From DUZB01 sp964407525 (GTDB lineage Bacteria > Desulfobacterota > DSM-4660 > Desulfatiglandales > Desulfatiglandaceae), in the NCBI GenBank assembly GCA_964407525.1, contig CAYOWC010000310.1, positions 1 to 5,630 of the forward strand: DNA of 5,630 bases, read 5' to 3'. The first letter of the stretch is position 1. Each line of letters starts with the position of its first letter. The position numbers and the translations under genes are program-made. Positions 5,615 through 5,630 of the stretch are shown one piece after another. Below the pieces are notes generated by a model, which was not told the origin of the DNA, ran no database searches, and saw nothing but the letters and a program-made list of their open reading frames with translations.

Positions 5615-5630
5615 TTCGAATCGGAACGGA

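Overview
The window carries a seven-gene, single-strand (minus) cluster. It is a complete branched-chain/polar amino acid-type (HAAT/Liv family) ABC importer, flanked by two putative small-molecule enzymes. Read in the direction of transcription (right to left) the order is: a SnoaL-like/NTF2-fold protein (4978-5478), a periplasmic substrate-binding protein (3738-4904), permease LivH (2534-3394), permease LivM (1529-2530), ATPase LivG (781-1548), ATPase LivF (93-797), and the first 24 codons of an amidohydrolase of the N-acyl-D-amino-acid deacylase (D-aminoacylase) type (74 to beyond the left edge). No convincing gene lies on the plus strand; the long plus-strand frames are shadows of these genes.

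The binding protein has a Sec signal peptide with an AxA cleavage site and no lipobox cysteine, so it is a soluble periplasmic protein and the organism is Gram-negative. Moderate base composition, strong AGGAGG-type ribosome sites and short tandem-repeat elements between genes would fit an environmental proteobacterium or Desulfobacterota (a sulfate-reducer-like deltaproteobacterium). That taxonomic guess is inference only.

From livH to the amidohydrolase the genes are packed tightly (3-nt gap, 20-bp overlap, 17-bp overlap, 18-nt gap), which implies one transcript. The SnoaL-like gene and the binding-protein gene are separated by 73 nt, and the binding-protein gene and livH by 343 nt. This last gap is the only sizeable non-coding stretch. 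It holds an inverted pair of degenerate 7-nt repeats and, just before livH, a perfect GC-rich hairpin. The right edge (5496-5630) holds the leader of the first gene and a short CGCAAAG repeat cluster.

A likely reading is that the transporter imports an amino acid derivative, amide or other small carboxylate, and that the amidohydrolase and perhaps the SnoaL-like protein act on it in the cytoplasm. The substrate cannot be read from sequence. The protein families are well known. The less ordinary parts are the partnership with a SnoaL-like gene and the intergenic repeat and hairpin structures.
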